From assembly GCA_009712635.1 (NCBI GenBank), contig WASS01000018.1, positions 29,695-93,694 on the forward strand: 64,000 bases of DNA. The letters are read 5' to 3'. The notes under the pieces were generated by a model, which saw only the letters and a program-made list of their open reading frames with translations, did not search any database and was not told the DNA's origin. Below, one piece after another: positions 43,539 through 52,465 of this stretch; the stretch's first letter is position 1; each line of letters opens with the position of its first letter. Position numbers and translations under genes: made by a program. The stretch comes from Hungatella sp. (GTDB lineage Bacteria; Bacillota; Clostridia; Lachnospirales; Lachnospiraceae).

Positions 43539-44936
43539 TCAAGCCTTACAGGCTTTGTTTAATTTCCTTAACTCATGAATGATAAACTGACTGACCACTA
43601 TTGCTGAAATGATATCTGCGGTTGGCCCTGCATACAAAATTCCGGAAAGGCCAAAATGAAGAGGCAGAATTAAAATCAGCGGTATTAGTAATAAAAGCTG
43701 GCGAAGCATGGACAATATAGATGCTTTTAAAGGCTGTCCCGTTGACTGGAAGTAGCTTGTGCTGACAACCTGAAAGCCCGCTGCGAATATTCCCAGCATG
43801 TATATCCTTAAGCACCGCTCAGCAAACAGGTTAAACTGAGGATCCTCAGTGCCGAACAGACTTAAAATGGCTCCTGGGAAAAGCTGACAGACCAGCCAGC
43901 CGAACACTGCTACACTGGTTGCCGATGCTGCAGCAACCACAAATGTTTTTCTCACCCGTTTTGGTTGGTTTGCACCTTTATTAAACCCAAAGATAGGCTG
44001 TGATCCAATTCCGATTCCAAGGCAGATGGAGACTAAAATCATACCGATCTTATTGACAATTCCCATGGCGCTAAGTGCCACATCTCCGCCTACAGCGGTC
44101 TGATTACCATAATACACCAGAGAATTATTCATGACAACCTGCAAAATGGTTGATGCAATCTGTGTAATACCACTGGAAATTCCAAGGGGAAGTGCCAGGC
44201 GGCATATTTCCGGATCGACACGCAGGATGCTTTTGCGATAACGCATGTTTTTGCCTTTTTTTACAAAATACATGACTAAAACAATCGCCGAAATGATCTG
44301 GGAGGTAATGGTTGCAATGGCTGCTCCTGTAACACCCCAGTGGAATATAAAAATATAGATAGGATCCAGAATTGTATTTAAAAATGCACCGGCCAGCATG
44401 GCATACATTGCAACAGCAGGACTGCCATCGGTTCTCGCCATGTTGCTAAGTACCACCGCAAGCATATTAAACGGAGTACCTATTAACATAATGGAAGTAT
44501 ACTCTCTGGCATAAACCATAGTATTATCAGTCGCACCAAAAAGTCTTAACATGGGATCCAAAAATACAAAACCAGCTGCCACTACCACAGCACTTGCTGC
44601 CAGAGTAAGAATCGTTACTGTACCAAGGGTTCTTTCTGCTTCATCTTCCTTCTTTTCACCTAGCTTAATGGCAGCATAAGCACTTCCTCCCGCTCCAAGG
44701 AGGGTTGAAACTGCTAAAATGATAGTAACAATGGGAAATGAAATAGTAGTCGCAGCATTTCCCAAATAACCGATTCCCTGTCCAATAAATATCTGATCTA
44801 CAATGTTATAGATTGAATTTACCAGCATGGCGACAATTGCAGGAAAAGCAAACTGCATCAGCAGATGTCCGATTGGTTTATAGCCCAGGGGATTCCCCCC
44901 CTGATTTATCTTGTTGTGTTCCATAAAGTATGTCAT
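43539..44936 (-). CDS. MATE-family multidrug/cation efflux transporter
   Basis: This 465-residue membrane protein has about twelve segments and MATE marks: NSIYNIVDQIFIGQGIGYLG near 40, NIVKIG-type repeats and GQPLKASILSMLRQLLLLIP near 390. It exports drugs or cationic compounds using Na+ or H+. Its start codon overlaps the stop of the MarR regulator upstream (ATGA), and the two genes share one operator-controlled promoter, the standard layout for a drug-induced pump. Confidence 0.93.
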   Translation of the reverse strand: MTYFMEHNKINQGGNPLGYKPIGHLLMQFAFPAIVAMLVNSIYNIVDQIFIGQGIGYLGNAATTISFPIVTIILAVSTLLGAGGSAYAAIKLGEKKEDEAERTLGTVTILTLAASAVVVAAGFVFLDPMLRLFGATDNTMVYAREYTSIMLIGTPFNMLAVVLSNMARTDGSPAVAMYAMLAGAFLNTILDPIYIFIFHWGVTGAAIATITSQIISAIVLVMYFVKKGKNMRYRKSILRVDPEICRLALPLGISSGITQIASTILQVVMNNSLVYYGNQTAVGGDVALSAMGIVNKIGMILVSICLGIGIGSQPIFGFNKGANQPKRVRKTFVVAAASATSVAVFGWLVCQLFPGAILSLFGTEDPQFNLFAERCLRIYMLGIFAAGFQVVSTSYFQSTGQPLKASILSMLRQLLLLIPLILILPLHFGLSGILYAGPTADIISAIVVSQFIIHELRKLNKACKA

Positions 44937-45382
44937 TCCTTTCCTTTTTGCCTGCTATTAAAGCGATGTGCATTATCTGCCATGAGGACCAGAAGCCTCT
45001 CTGCTTCTTTTCGCTCTGCGCCTGTAAGTCCTTCTAAAATTATTTCCGCCCATTCATCTACACACTCCTGGGTCTTTTCTACAACCGGTTTCGCCTGGTC
45101 AGTTAAATAGATTCTCCGTATCCGTTTATCCTCTTCTTCCATCTCCGTCCGTACATAGCCTTCTTCTTCCAGCTTTTTTACTGCCCTGGTGGCTGTCGCC
45201 TTATCATAATTACCGTTTAATGCCAGTTCATGAAGATTCATGCCTGGATGATTAAAAATCTGCAATAAAAAAAACTGTTGTCCACAGCCTATTTGAAAAG
45301 AAGATAATCGGTTAGCGTAAAACATATTATTCAGCCTTTGGAGGGTAGAAATATATTTTCCGATATCTCTGTGTTTATCCAA
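44933..45382 (-). CDS. MarR-family transcriptional regulator
   Basis: A protein of about 149 residues with the MarR winged helix (about 45-125, LNGNYDKATATRAVKKLEEEG and DKRIRRIYLTDQA). The best start is TTG 45382 (LDKHRDIG), 8 bases after AGGAGG; an ATG further upstream lies within the leader. It very likely represses itself and the overlapping MATE gene by binding the palindrome in its promoter, and is released by a toxic ligand. Confidence 0.9.
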   Translation of the reverse strand: MDKHRDIGKYISTLQRLNNMFYANRLSSFQIGCGQQFFLLQIFNHPGMNLHELALNGNYDKATATRAVKKLEEEGYVRTEMEEEDKRIRRIYLTDQAKPVVEKTQECVDEWAEIILEGLTGAERKEAERLLVLMADNAHRFNSRQKGKE

Positions 45383-45437
45383 TTTATTCACCTCCTGGTG
45401 TCCAAACACGTACATACAAAATCAGTAATTCAAAAAC

Positions 45438-45466
45438 AGCATATCACAAAATAGTTGCTCTCGCAA
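45438..45466 (-). promoter_or_regulatory. Promoter of the marR-MATE operon
   Basis: Minus strand TTGCGA (45461-45466), 17 bases, TATGCT (45438-45443). The palindromic operator covers the -35 element and most of the spacer. Confidence 0.6.
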
Positions 45467-45473
45467 CTATTTT
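45448..45473. promoter_or_regulatory. MarR-type operator palindrome
   Basis: AAAATAGTTGC-TCTC-GCAACTATTTT is a perfect 11+11 dyad containing the TAGTTGC/GCAACTA half-sites typical of MarR family operators. It overlaps the promoter of the regulator's own operon, so autorepression is expected. Confidence 0.8.
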
Positions 45474-45495
45474 ATTATGACAAATGAAAATAGGC

Positions 45496-45522
45496 AAAAA
45501 AGAACCAGTCTTAAAGACCGGT
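45496..45522 (-). terminator. Terminator of the serine dehydratase operon
   Basis: Minus-strand hairpin ACCGGTCTT-TAAGACTGGT followed by TCTTTTTTG, just behind the sdaAA stop. Confidence 0.75.
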
Positions 45523-45549
45523 CCCCTTTTTCCTATGTAAAATAAGAAA

Positions 45550-46425
45550 TTAATTTTTAAAGATCTGGCAGGTTCTTGCGCAGGCCGCCTCTGTTGCTGC
45601 ACACCCTCCCAGTGCCGTTTCTCTTAATTCAAATGGAATAGATCGTCCCACCGTCATCATGGTGTCCACCATCTGGTCAAATGGTATCAGCTGGCGGATT
45701 CCGGCCAGAGACATTTCCGCACAGACCAGGGCATTGGAAGCACCTATTACGTTCCGGCTCTGACAGGGACATTCCACCAGTCCTGCTACTGGATCACAGA
45801 CAAGTCCCAATAAATTAACAAGAGCGGCGGAGGCTGCATCCATGCACTGCTGTGGTGTTCCTCCCATGATTTGTGCAGCTGCGGCAGCTGCCATAGCAGA
45901 GGCTGCCCCCACCTCGGCCTGACAGCCAGCCTGAGCTCCGGCAACGGAGGCATTCCTCATAATCAGATATCCAATGGCACTTGCTGTAAAAAGACCGTCT
46001 ATGATCTGTTCATCATCAAGAGAAAATTCTTCCTCCAGTGCCAGCAAAAGACCAGGAAGGACCCCTGAACTTCCGGCAGTGGGTGCTGCCACAATAAGAC
46101 CCATGGAAGCATTCACCTCAAGCACCGCCAGAGAATAGGTGATTGCTTTGGAAAGCATACTTCCGCATATGGATTTACCCTGCCGCCTTCTGTCCCTTAC
46201 CTTCTTCGCCTCTCCCCCGATGAGACCTCCAATGGATGGGACCGGTTCATCTAACGGCTTATGGCAGGCTTCTTTCATGATCCGGTATGCTTCCTTCATT
46301 CGTTCCATTATTTCTTCCGAAGACGCTCCATATTCACTGATTTCACGCTGTATCATGATATCAGAAATCCGGCAGCTGTTCTCTTCGCATAATTGCAGTA
46401 ATTCTTGTCCTGAAATAAAATCCAT
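45550..46425 (-). CDS. sdaAA: L-serine dehydratase, iron-sulfur-dependent, alpha subunit
   Basis: The 291-residue subunit carries family blocks TAGSSGVLPGLLLALEEEF, ASVAGAQAGCQAEVG and LVCDPVAGLVECPCQSRN, plus C-terminal CAATEAACARTC. The cysteines bind an oxygen-sensitive 4Fe-4S cluster that activates serine. With the beta subunit it converts L-serine to pyruvate and ammonia. AGGAGG precedes ATG. It follows sdaAB by 8 bases in the same operon. Confidence 0.96.
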   Translation of the reverse strand: MDFISGQELLQLCEENSCRISDIMIQREISEYGASSEEIMERMKEAYRIMKEACHKPLDEPVPSIGGLIGGEAKKVRDRRRQGKSICGSMLSKAITYSLAVLEVNASMGLIVAAPTAGSSGVLPGLLLALEEEFSLDDEQIIDGLFTASAIGYLIMRNASVAGAQAGCQAEVGAASAMAAAAAAQIMGGTPQQCMDAASAALVNLLGLVCDPVAGLVECPCQSRNVIGASNALVCAEMSLAGIRQLIPFDQMVDTMMTVGRSIPFELRETALGGCAATEAACARTCQIFKN

Positions 46426-46433
46426 AGCTCCTC

Positions 46434-47102
46434 CTAAACCTGAATCAGCATTACATCTTCGACTTTTTCATGTTCCCTCAGTTTTTCAAGCAGCTCCTGA
46501 GGAATTACTTCATCTGATTCCACTACAGAATAGGCAGTAGCCCCCTTTTTTTCCCGATACAGGCGCATAAACGCAATGTTAACATTTCTTTCGCTTAAGC
46601 AGGTAGCAATATAGGCCACCATTCCAGGATAGTCCAGATGACGGATTACCAGAGTGGAGTACTCTCCTGTAAAATCAACATCTACCCCATTGATTTTAAC
46701 AATCTTTACCTTGCCGCCACCGACAGAGACACCCCGTACAGACATAAAACTACCATCTGAGCCGGTTAAATGAATTTCAACCGTATTTGGGTGAACTTCC
46801 GTTTCCTTTTCATTGGTAACAAACGAATAGGTCAGACCCTGTTCTTCTGCCAGTTTAAACGAATTCTTAATTCTTAAATCGTGAGTTTCAAATCCCAGCA
46901 TTCCTCCTAACAGGGCGCGGTCTGTACCGTGCCCCTTGTAAGTTCTGGCAAAGGAACCGTATAATACGAATTCAACCTCTTTGACAGAACCAGGAAATAA
47001 CTTTCTAACCAGAAGTGCAATGGCTACGGCACCCGCCGTATGGGAGCTTGACGGCCCTACCATATTGGGACCGATCACATCAAATATACTGATTGACGGC
47101 AT
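46434..47102 (-). CDS. sdaAB: L-serine dehydratase, iron-sulfur-dependent, beta subunit
   Basis: A subunit of about 222 residues with the SDH_beta domain (SIFDVIGPNMVGPSSSHTAGA at the start; GTDRALLGGMLGFETHD) and a C-terminal ACT domain (about 145-220, STLVIRHLDYPGMVAYIATC). The start is ATG 47102 (MPSISIFDV) behind AAAGGAG; an upstream in-frame codon overlaps that site and is less likely. It pairs with the alpha subunit for serine deamination. Confidence 0.95.
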   Translation of the reverse strand: MPSISIFDVIGPNMVGPSSSHTAGAVAIALLVRKLFPGSVKEVEFVLYGSFARTYKGHGTDRALLGGMLGFETHDLRIKNSFKLAEEQGLTYSFVTNEKETEVHPNTVEIHLTGSDGSFMSVRGVSVGGGKVKIVKINGVDVDFTGEYSTLVIRHLDYPGMVAYIATCLSERNVNIAFMRLYREKKGATAYSVVESDEVIPQELLEKLREHEKVEDVMLIQV

Positions 47103-47132
47103 AATATTTGCTCCTTTCAAAGCAGGCTGGTT

Positions 47133-48332
47133 CTATTTCTCTTTTTTAATATACCTGCGATAGTAGGATTCTACCAGCGCACTGATTGCGTTATCACCGG
47201 ATACGTTGCAGGCTGTTCCAAAGCTGTCCTGTGCAATGTACATTGCCTGTAACAGACTGGCAATATCTCCCACTGCCGGGATTCCTACAACCGGGAAGAA
47301 TGGAGTGGCTGTAAAGATAGAACCGCCCGGAGCTCCCGGAGATGCCACCAGAGCAACACCCAGTACGCAGATAAATGGAAACAGTGTTAGAAAACCGTGA
47401 GGCATTCCGTAGATCAATAAAGTTGCTGTCACACAGCAGGTAATGGTAATCATGGAACCCGCCATGTGTATGTTTGCACATAAAGGAACGACGAAATTAC
47501 GGATCTCCTCGGAAATTCCGTTGCTTTCCGCACATTTGATATTAACCGGAATGGTGGCAGCAGATGACTGGGTTCCGATTGCTGTTAAATATCCAGGAAT
47601 CTGATTTTTCATCATGGTAATAGGATTGCGTTTTGTTACAGTTCCTGCAAATGTAAATGCAATTACCAGGTAAAGAAGATGCAGGATAATAACAACCAGG
47701 AATACCTTCCAAAGTACAGACATGATAGCAAATGTAGTTCCCTGATAAGTCATCTTTGCAAAAGTTCCGCAGATATACATGGGCAGAAGCGGAATAATGA
47801 CGCGGTTTAATACCTTGGTTATAATTTCAGATAATTCTTTAAATACGTTATAAAGTGTATCCCCTATTTCTTTTCCTCTCATCGTACTGATTGATACACC
47901 CAGAACGAATGCAAGTACCACTGCTGCCGTTGTTTCAAGCAGAGGAGTAATGGCAAGATTAAAGTATCCTTCAATTGCCCTGTCACTTGCAGCAGCCACT
48001 TTAGAAACCACCGCTTCATTAACAAAGGTTGGGAAAAAACTGCTGGCAACAAAATATGAGGCACTTCCTGCGATCAGAGTAGATGTATAGGATATTGCTG
48101 CTGTAAATGCCAGCAGCTTTCCTGCACCCTGAGATAAATCTGCAATTCCCATGGTAACAAAAGCTACAACCATAAGAGGGATAATAAACATTAAAAACTG
48201 CTTAAATAAATCTGATGCTGTTATTAAAATGGAGATTACAAAGGTTGGCGAGTACAGTCCTAACAGAATACCGATAATAATTGCAATGATCAGTTTGGGG
48301 ACAAGACCTAATTTCTTTTTACTTTTTTCCAT
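47133..48332 (-). CDS. Dicarboxylate/amino acid:cation symporter (probable serine transporter)
   Basis: The 399-residue membrane protein belongs to the DAACS (SLC1/GltPh) group: the serine-rich hairpin GTQSSAATIPVNIK is near 255, and VALVASPGAPGGSIFTAT near 330. Family members move glutamate, aspartate, serine or dicarboxylates with Na+ or H+. Being first in an operon with both serine dehydratase subunits, serine (or threonine) is the likely substrate here; that is inference from context. AAAGGGAGG precedes ATG. Confidence 0.9.
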   Translation of the reverse strand: MEKSKKKLGLVPKLIIAIIIGILLGLYSPTFVISILITASDLFKQFLMFIIPLMVVAFVTMGIADLSQGAGKLLAFTAAISYTSTLIAGSASYFVASSFFPTFVNEAVVSKVAAASDRAIEGYFNLAITPLLETTAAVVLAFVLGVSISTMRGKEIGDTLYNVFKELSEIITKVLNRVIIPLLPMYICGTFAKMTYQGTTFAIMSVLWKVFLVVIILHLLYLVIAFTFAGTVTKRNPITMMKNQIPGYLTAIGTQSSAATIPVNIKCAESNGISEEIRNFVVPLCANIHMAGSMITITCCVTATLLIYGMPHGFLTLFPFICVLGVALVASPGAPGGSIFTATPFFPVVGIPAVGDIASLLQAMYIAQDSFGTACNVSGDNAISALVESYYRRYIKKEK

Positions 48333-48382
48333 TTCAATACCTCCCTTTCTTTAGTGAATAAAATATTTTTTATTTCTTTTCA

Positions 48383-48394
48383 TATTAATGTAAT
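48383..48394. promoter_or_regulatory. Shared 12-mer TATTAATGTAAT downstream of the symporter promoter
   Basis: It sits at the expected transcription start of the serine operon. The same 12 bases occur in inverted orientation at 49335-49346, upstream of the regulator gene; there they form half of the palindrome AATGTAA-N4-TTACATT (49325-49342). A binding site for the YheO-like regulator is plausible. Confidence 0.4.
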
Positions 48395-48396
48395 TT

Positions 48397-48425
48397 ATTT
48401 TATCACAACTTTTTAACAAATGCAA
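48397..48425 (-). promoter_or_regulatory. Promoter of the serine uptake/deamination operon
   Basis: Minus strand TTGCAT (48420-48425), 17 bases, TAAAAT (48397-48402) with an extended TG one base before the -10. Confidence 0.6.
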
Positions 48426-48443
48426 TATTTTTGTGTGATTCGG

Positions 48444-48503
48444 CAAAAAATAAAATGCCCTGCATTATTTTTTGTTTATTTTCACAAACAATGCAGGACA
48501 TTT
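48444..48503 (-). terminator. Terminator of the YheO-like regulator gene
   Basis: AAATGTCCTGCATT and AATGCAGGGCATTT pair on the minus strand around a long A/T loop and end in a T run. Confidence 0.75.
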
Positions 48504-48537
48504 CTCCAAGTTCTACCATTTCAAAAATAAATATGAC

Positions 48538-49218
48538 TCATTTTTCTTTATCCGTAACAATTCCGGCATTTCTAATATGCATATACACAGTATTCTTAGA
48601 AATGTCCAGATACTCCGCAACCTTAACCACCGCATCCTTTAAAGTAAAGACTCCCTGCTGGCACAGTATATTAATAATCTCTTTGTTTTTAAGAGAAGGC
48701 AGAATCTGGTCATCCTCCATCACTTCGCTGCGTACCTCCGAAACCTTACTGTAAATTAGTTCATCCAGATTACTGGCAAATGTCTCAGTCTTTACCTGGG
48801 CACGGGATGTAATATCTGGTATAAATCCGGAAAGAATCTCAGAAAAATTAGTATTTAAGTAAAAATTAATGCAGAGAAGACCGATGATCCGGCTTTCCTC
48901 ACCCCGTACAACAATTGTGGTTGATTTTAAAGGCTCTCCCTTCTTATTCTTTGTAAAATAAGAAATGTAACCCTTTTCGCCTTCTTTTTTAATCTGTTCC
49001 AGCATCTGGAGTGCCAGATCCGTAATAGGCATACCCTCTGCCCGCCCGGTATGATGTCCATTAATAATTTTTATTACCGAATGCTCCGTATCCTCCAGAC
49101 TGTGTAACACCATCTCGTAACCACTGCCCAGATAATCCGCCAGACCTTCCAGTAAAACCTTATAGGAATCAAGTATAATCCGATCAATCAACGTCAAATG
49201 CACATTATAATCCTTCAT
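48538..49218 (-). CDS. YheO-like PAS / helix-turn-helix transcriptional regulator
   Basis: A regulator of about 226 residues with an N-terminal YheO-like PAS domain (about 10-125; TLIDRIILDSYKVLLEGLAD, AEGMPITDLALQML) and a C-terminal helix-turn-helix of the HTH_22 kind (about 160-225; DAVVKVAEYLDISKNTVYMHI). ATG 49218 lies after GAGGAGGG. It is next to and co-directional with the serine transporter and dehydratase operon, and probably controls it, perhaps sensing serine or a related metabolite; this is inferred from position and the shared DNA motif. Confidence 0.85.
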   Translation of the reverse strand: MKDYNVHLTLIDRIILDSYKVLLEGLADYLGSGYEMVLHSLEDTEHSVIKIINGHHTGRAEGMPITDLALQMLEQIKKEGEKGYISYFTKNKKGEPLKSTTIVVRGEESRIIGLLCINFYLNTNFSEILSGFIPDITSRAQVKTETFASNLDELIYSKVSEVRSEVMEDDQILPSLKNKEIINILCQQGVFTLKDAVVKVAEYLDISKNTVYMHIRNAGIVTDKEK

Positions 49219-49345
49219 TGAAACCCTCCTCTTTTCAGCTATATGAGGAAACACCCATAATTTTATAGAATTATAGCATGCGCTGAAATATTTTTCAACA
49301 TCATCACCAGATTCCAGATAAAATAATGTAAAATATTACATTAAT

Positions 49346-49374
49346 AAAGTCCGAATCACTGAGATCCGGACTTT
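49346..49374 (-). terminator. Hairpin terminator of the alpha-galactosidase operon
   Basis: AAAGTCCG-N13-CGGACTTT, perfect 8-base-pair stem behind the GH36 stop; the T tract is weak. Confidence 0.6.
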
Positions 49375-49393
49375 AAATGTAAATATTTTTTAC

Positions 49394-51610
49394 TTATATC
49401 AGTTTTTCATTCAAAAAGAAAAGAATTGAAGCAAAATCGCCTGTTTCCTTAAAGAAACGACTTCTATTTATGGGAAGTCCCGCGTGCATCAGTTCACTTC
49501 CATAATACTCACCTGTTTCGCCTTCAACAGTCACTTGATAAAGCACATCTTCACCAAGTCCGGCAAATTTTAATCTAAGCCATCCTGCATTGGCTGGATT
49601 TAAGGTCTGATAATAAGCGGCAATCGCCTGTTTCTGGTCCTCAGATACTACCATCCAGGCAGTATCATTTCCCTCAAAGGGGCTTTTCAGCCGGTAAAAG
49701 GTACCCTGGTGCAAAAGTTTTCGATTCTTTTTATAAATATCAATCTGCTCTTTTACCAGCTGCACTTCTTCCTCACTTAAATGATTTAGATCAAGCTCAT
49801 ATCCAAAGGCTCCAAAGAATGCTGCATTGCCCCTTGTTTTCAAAGGCGTAATCCGGTGGATCTGGTGATTTGGAACAGCTGATATATGAGCTCCAATACT
49901 GGATACAGGGTAAACCATGCTGGTTCCATACTGAATTTTCAACCGGTCGATGGCATCTGTATTATCACTGCACCACGCCTGAGGCGCATAATAAAGCATT
50001 CCCGGATCAAATCTGGCTCCTCCGCTGGCACAGGACTCAAACAAAATCTGTGGAAAATCATGAATTAAGCGGCTGTAAAGATCATAAACTCCAAGAATGT
50101 ATTTATGCATTACCATTCCCTGCTCATCCTTACCTGCGCCCCGTGAAAAACATTCTGTAATATAACGGTTCATATCCCACTTAATATAAGATATTTTTGC
50201 ACCCTCTATCACATCCTTCAACATCCGGTATACGGAATCCACAATTTCACTTCTGGAGAAGTCCAGCACATGCTGCTGTCTGCTGGGTGTCTCATAACGC
50301 CCTGGAGCGGATATAATCCAGTCTGGATGAGCCTCATAGAATCTGCTGTTTTTATTAACCATCTCCGGTTCGATCCATAAACCGAACTTAAGTCCCATGG
50401 CTTCGATCTTCTCTGACAATCCGGAGATGCCTCCCGGAAGCTTTTCCTTATTGACATACCAGTCTCCCAGACTGCGGTCATCGTGGCTGCGGTCGCCAAA
50501 CCAGCCGTCATCAAGCACAAACAGTTCTACCCCTGTCTCCTTTGCTTTTCTTGCAATGGAAAGAATCTTCTCTTCGTCGAAATCCATATAGGTGGCTTCC
50601 CAGTTATTTAAAAGTACAGGCCGCTCCCGGTCTCTCCAGTATCCTCTGGCAAGTCTTGTTCTGTAAAGTCTGTGGAATACCTGACTCATGTAAGACAATC
50701 CCTGATCGCTGTATACCATAACAAGCTCCGGCGTCTGAAATGATTCCCCGGTTTTTAAAGGCCATTCAAAGGTATCCGGATGAATTCCCATTAAAACCCT
50801 GGTTGTATCATGAGAGCAGACCTCTGCCTGGGCAAGAAAGCTTCCGCTGTAGACCAGACTGAATCCGTAAACAGTTCCGCTTCCTTCTGTGGCGTTTTTT
50901 TCCGCCAGCGCCAGAAAAGGATTATGTTCCGCACTGCTGATCCCACGCATACTGTAGACAGACTGAATTCCCTGTTCCAGCGGCCGCCGCTTTACATACC
51001 GCTCCCTGGACCAGGCACCTGATAAATGAATCATATCATAGTTTGATTCCGGTAAATCAACTGCGGCACTCATTGCATTTAACAGCATAATCTCTTCCGC
51101 TCCGTTATGGGTAAAACGGACATTTCTGGTAATTACCGGGCACCCTTCATATATGGTATAAGTGAGAATTAAATCTGTATCAATGAGATCATCATGAAGC
51201 CTGATTAATAACGTGCTTGCTTCTGAATCATCTTCCGTATAGGTGGAGGGAAGGGGTTCAATGGAAGGCTTGCCTTTGAAAATGTTATGATCGGCATAAG
51301 TAAAGTTTGTAGTCCTGCTGCCGTTCTCCTGTCTTACACTGTAAGCACCGTACCGGTAATCTCCGGTTCCATATGCCGGATACTCCTGCTTTGTATACTG
51401 CAGGCATAAACTGACGGGATAAGGGCAGCTGATTGCAGCATGGGGACGCTCACCTGTTTCGAAAAGATACTCAAACGACTCCCGGTCGCTGATTCGTTTC
51501 CCATAATACAGATTGCCCAGCTGGCCGTTTCCCATAATCTGAATGATATAACTGACAGACTGGTTATACAGATGAAACTCTTTTGCTTGTTGATGATAAA
51601 TGATTGGCAT
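49394..51610 (-). CDS. Alpha-galactosidase, GH36
   Basis: An enzyme of about 738 residues with an N-terminal beta-sandwich and a central barrel. GH36 motifs are visible: LFVLDDGWFGDRSHDDRSLG (about 370), the nucleophile Asp in ISYIKWDMNRY, FESCASGGARFDPG, and the acid/base Asp in CSDNTDAIDR. It releases galactose from raffinose, melibiose or stachyose. ATG 51610 (MPIIYHQQ) follows AAAGGAG. It is the last gene of the ABC-importer operon and lacks a signal peptide, so it acts on imported sugars. Confidence 0.94.
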   Translation of the reverse strand: MPIIYHQQAKEFHLYNQSVSYIIQIMGNGQLGNLYYGKRISDRESFEYLFETGERPHAAISCPYPVSLCLQYTKQEYPAYGTGDYRYGAYSVRQENGSRTTNFTYADHNIFKGKPSIEPLPSTYTEDDSEASTLLIRLHDDLIDTDLILTYTIYEGCPVITRNVRFTHNGAEEIMLLNAMSAAVDLPESNYDMIHLSGAWSRERYVKRRPLEQGIQSVYSMRGISSAEHNPFLALAEKNATEGSGTVYGFSLVYSGSFLAQAEVCSHDTTRVLMGIHPDTFEWPLKTGESFQTPELVMVYSDQGLSYMSQVFHRLYRTRLARGYWRDRERPVLLNNWEATYMDFDEEKILSIARKAKETGVELFVLDDGWFGDRSHDDRSLGDWYVNKEKLPGGISGLSEKIEAMGLKFGLWIEPEMVNKNSRFYEAHPDWIISAPGRYETPSRQQHVLDFSRSEIVDSVYRMLKDVIEGAKISYIKWDMNRYITECFSRGAGKDEQGMVMHKYILGVYDLYSRLIHDFPQILFESCASGGARFDPGMLYYAPQAWCSDNTDAIDRLKIQYGTSMVYPVSSIGAHISAVPNHQIHRITPLKTRGNAAFFGAFGYELDLNHLSEEEVQLVKEQIDIYKKNRKLLHQGTFYRLKSPFEGNDTAWMVVSEDQKQAIAAYYQTLNPANAGWLRLKFAGLGEDVLYQVTVEGETGEYYGSELMHAGLPINRSRFFKETGDFASILFFLNEKLI

Positions 51611-51623
51611 AGTGTAAACTCCT

Positions 51624-52457
51624 TTATAATTTTCCTCCTGATGTTGCAATTCCTTCAATAAACTGTTTCTGGAAAATCAGGTAAATGATAACCATGGGAA
51701 TACAGGCGAGCAAAGAAGCTGCCATAAGTTCCGGATAGTTGGTCACAAACTGACCCTGCAGCTTTGCAAGTGCTGCAGAAAGCGGCATGGTATTTTGTTC
51801 TGTATTGACGACTAATGGCCACATCAGTTCCTTAAAAGCAAACAATGCGGTGAATATTCCAAGCGCTACCATAGATGATTTCGTAAGCGGCGCCATTACA
51901 TATAAAAATGCCTGACCGATATTGCATCCATCAAGTCTGGCTGCTTCCTCTAACGATGCAGGAAGCCCCATATAGGCCTGACGAAGCAGAAAGGTTCCAA
52001 ACGCTGTAACCAGTCCTGGGAAGAGGAGACCAAAGGAGGTATTTAACAGGCCCAGCCTGCCCACCATCAGATATTGTGGAATAATAAATATCTGGGATGG
52101 AACCATCATCTGGAATAATACCAGGGAAAATGCAAGATTCTTTCCTTTGAAATGAAGCCTTCCGAAGGCATATCCTGCCATGGTAGCTGTAAGCACTGCA
52201 CAGACTACACGTTCTATAATAAGAACCAGTGTATTATAGTACAGTCTTAAAAAATTCATTTTACTCATGACTGATAAAAATGCATCTTTTCTCCAGACAG
52301 AAGGAAAGATAATAAATGGATTCATCTGCGTCGCCTCAGACGCTGTTTTAAAAGCCGTAAGTATCATCCATAAGAAAGGAACCAGCATAACAACAGAACC
52401 TGCTGCAAGCACAAAGTATTGCAGCACTGACTTAAATTTTCTATCCTTATCCATCAT
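51624..52457 (-). CDS. Carbohydrate ABC permease, MalG type
   Basis: This 277-residue permease has about six membrane segments and the EAA loop EEAARLDGCNIGQAFLYVMAPL near 180 that docks the ATPase. It is the inner-membrane partner of the MalF-type permease. No ATPase gene is in this operon; such importers often share an MsmX-like ATPase. Two ATG codons follow GGGGGAG and the second (52454) is equally possible. Confidence 0.9.
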   Translation of the reverse strand: MMDKDRKFKSVLQYFVLAAGSVVMLVPFLWMILTAFKTASEATQMNPFIIFPSVWRKDAFLSVMSKMNFLRLYYNTLVLIIERVVCAVLTATMAGYAFGRLHFKGKNLAFSLVLFQMMVPSQIFIIPQYLMVGRLGLLNTSFGLLFPGLVTAFGTFLLRQAYMGLPASLEEAARLDGCNIGQAFLYVMAPLTKSSMVALGIFTALFAFKELMWPLVVNTEQNTMPLSAALAKLQGQFVTNYPELMAASLLACIPMVIIYLIFQKQFIEGIATSGGKL

Positions 52458-52465
52458 TCTCCCCC

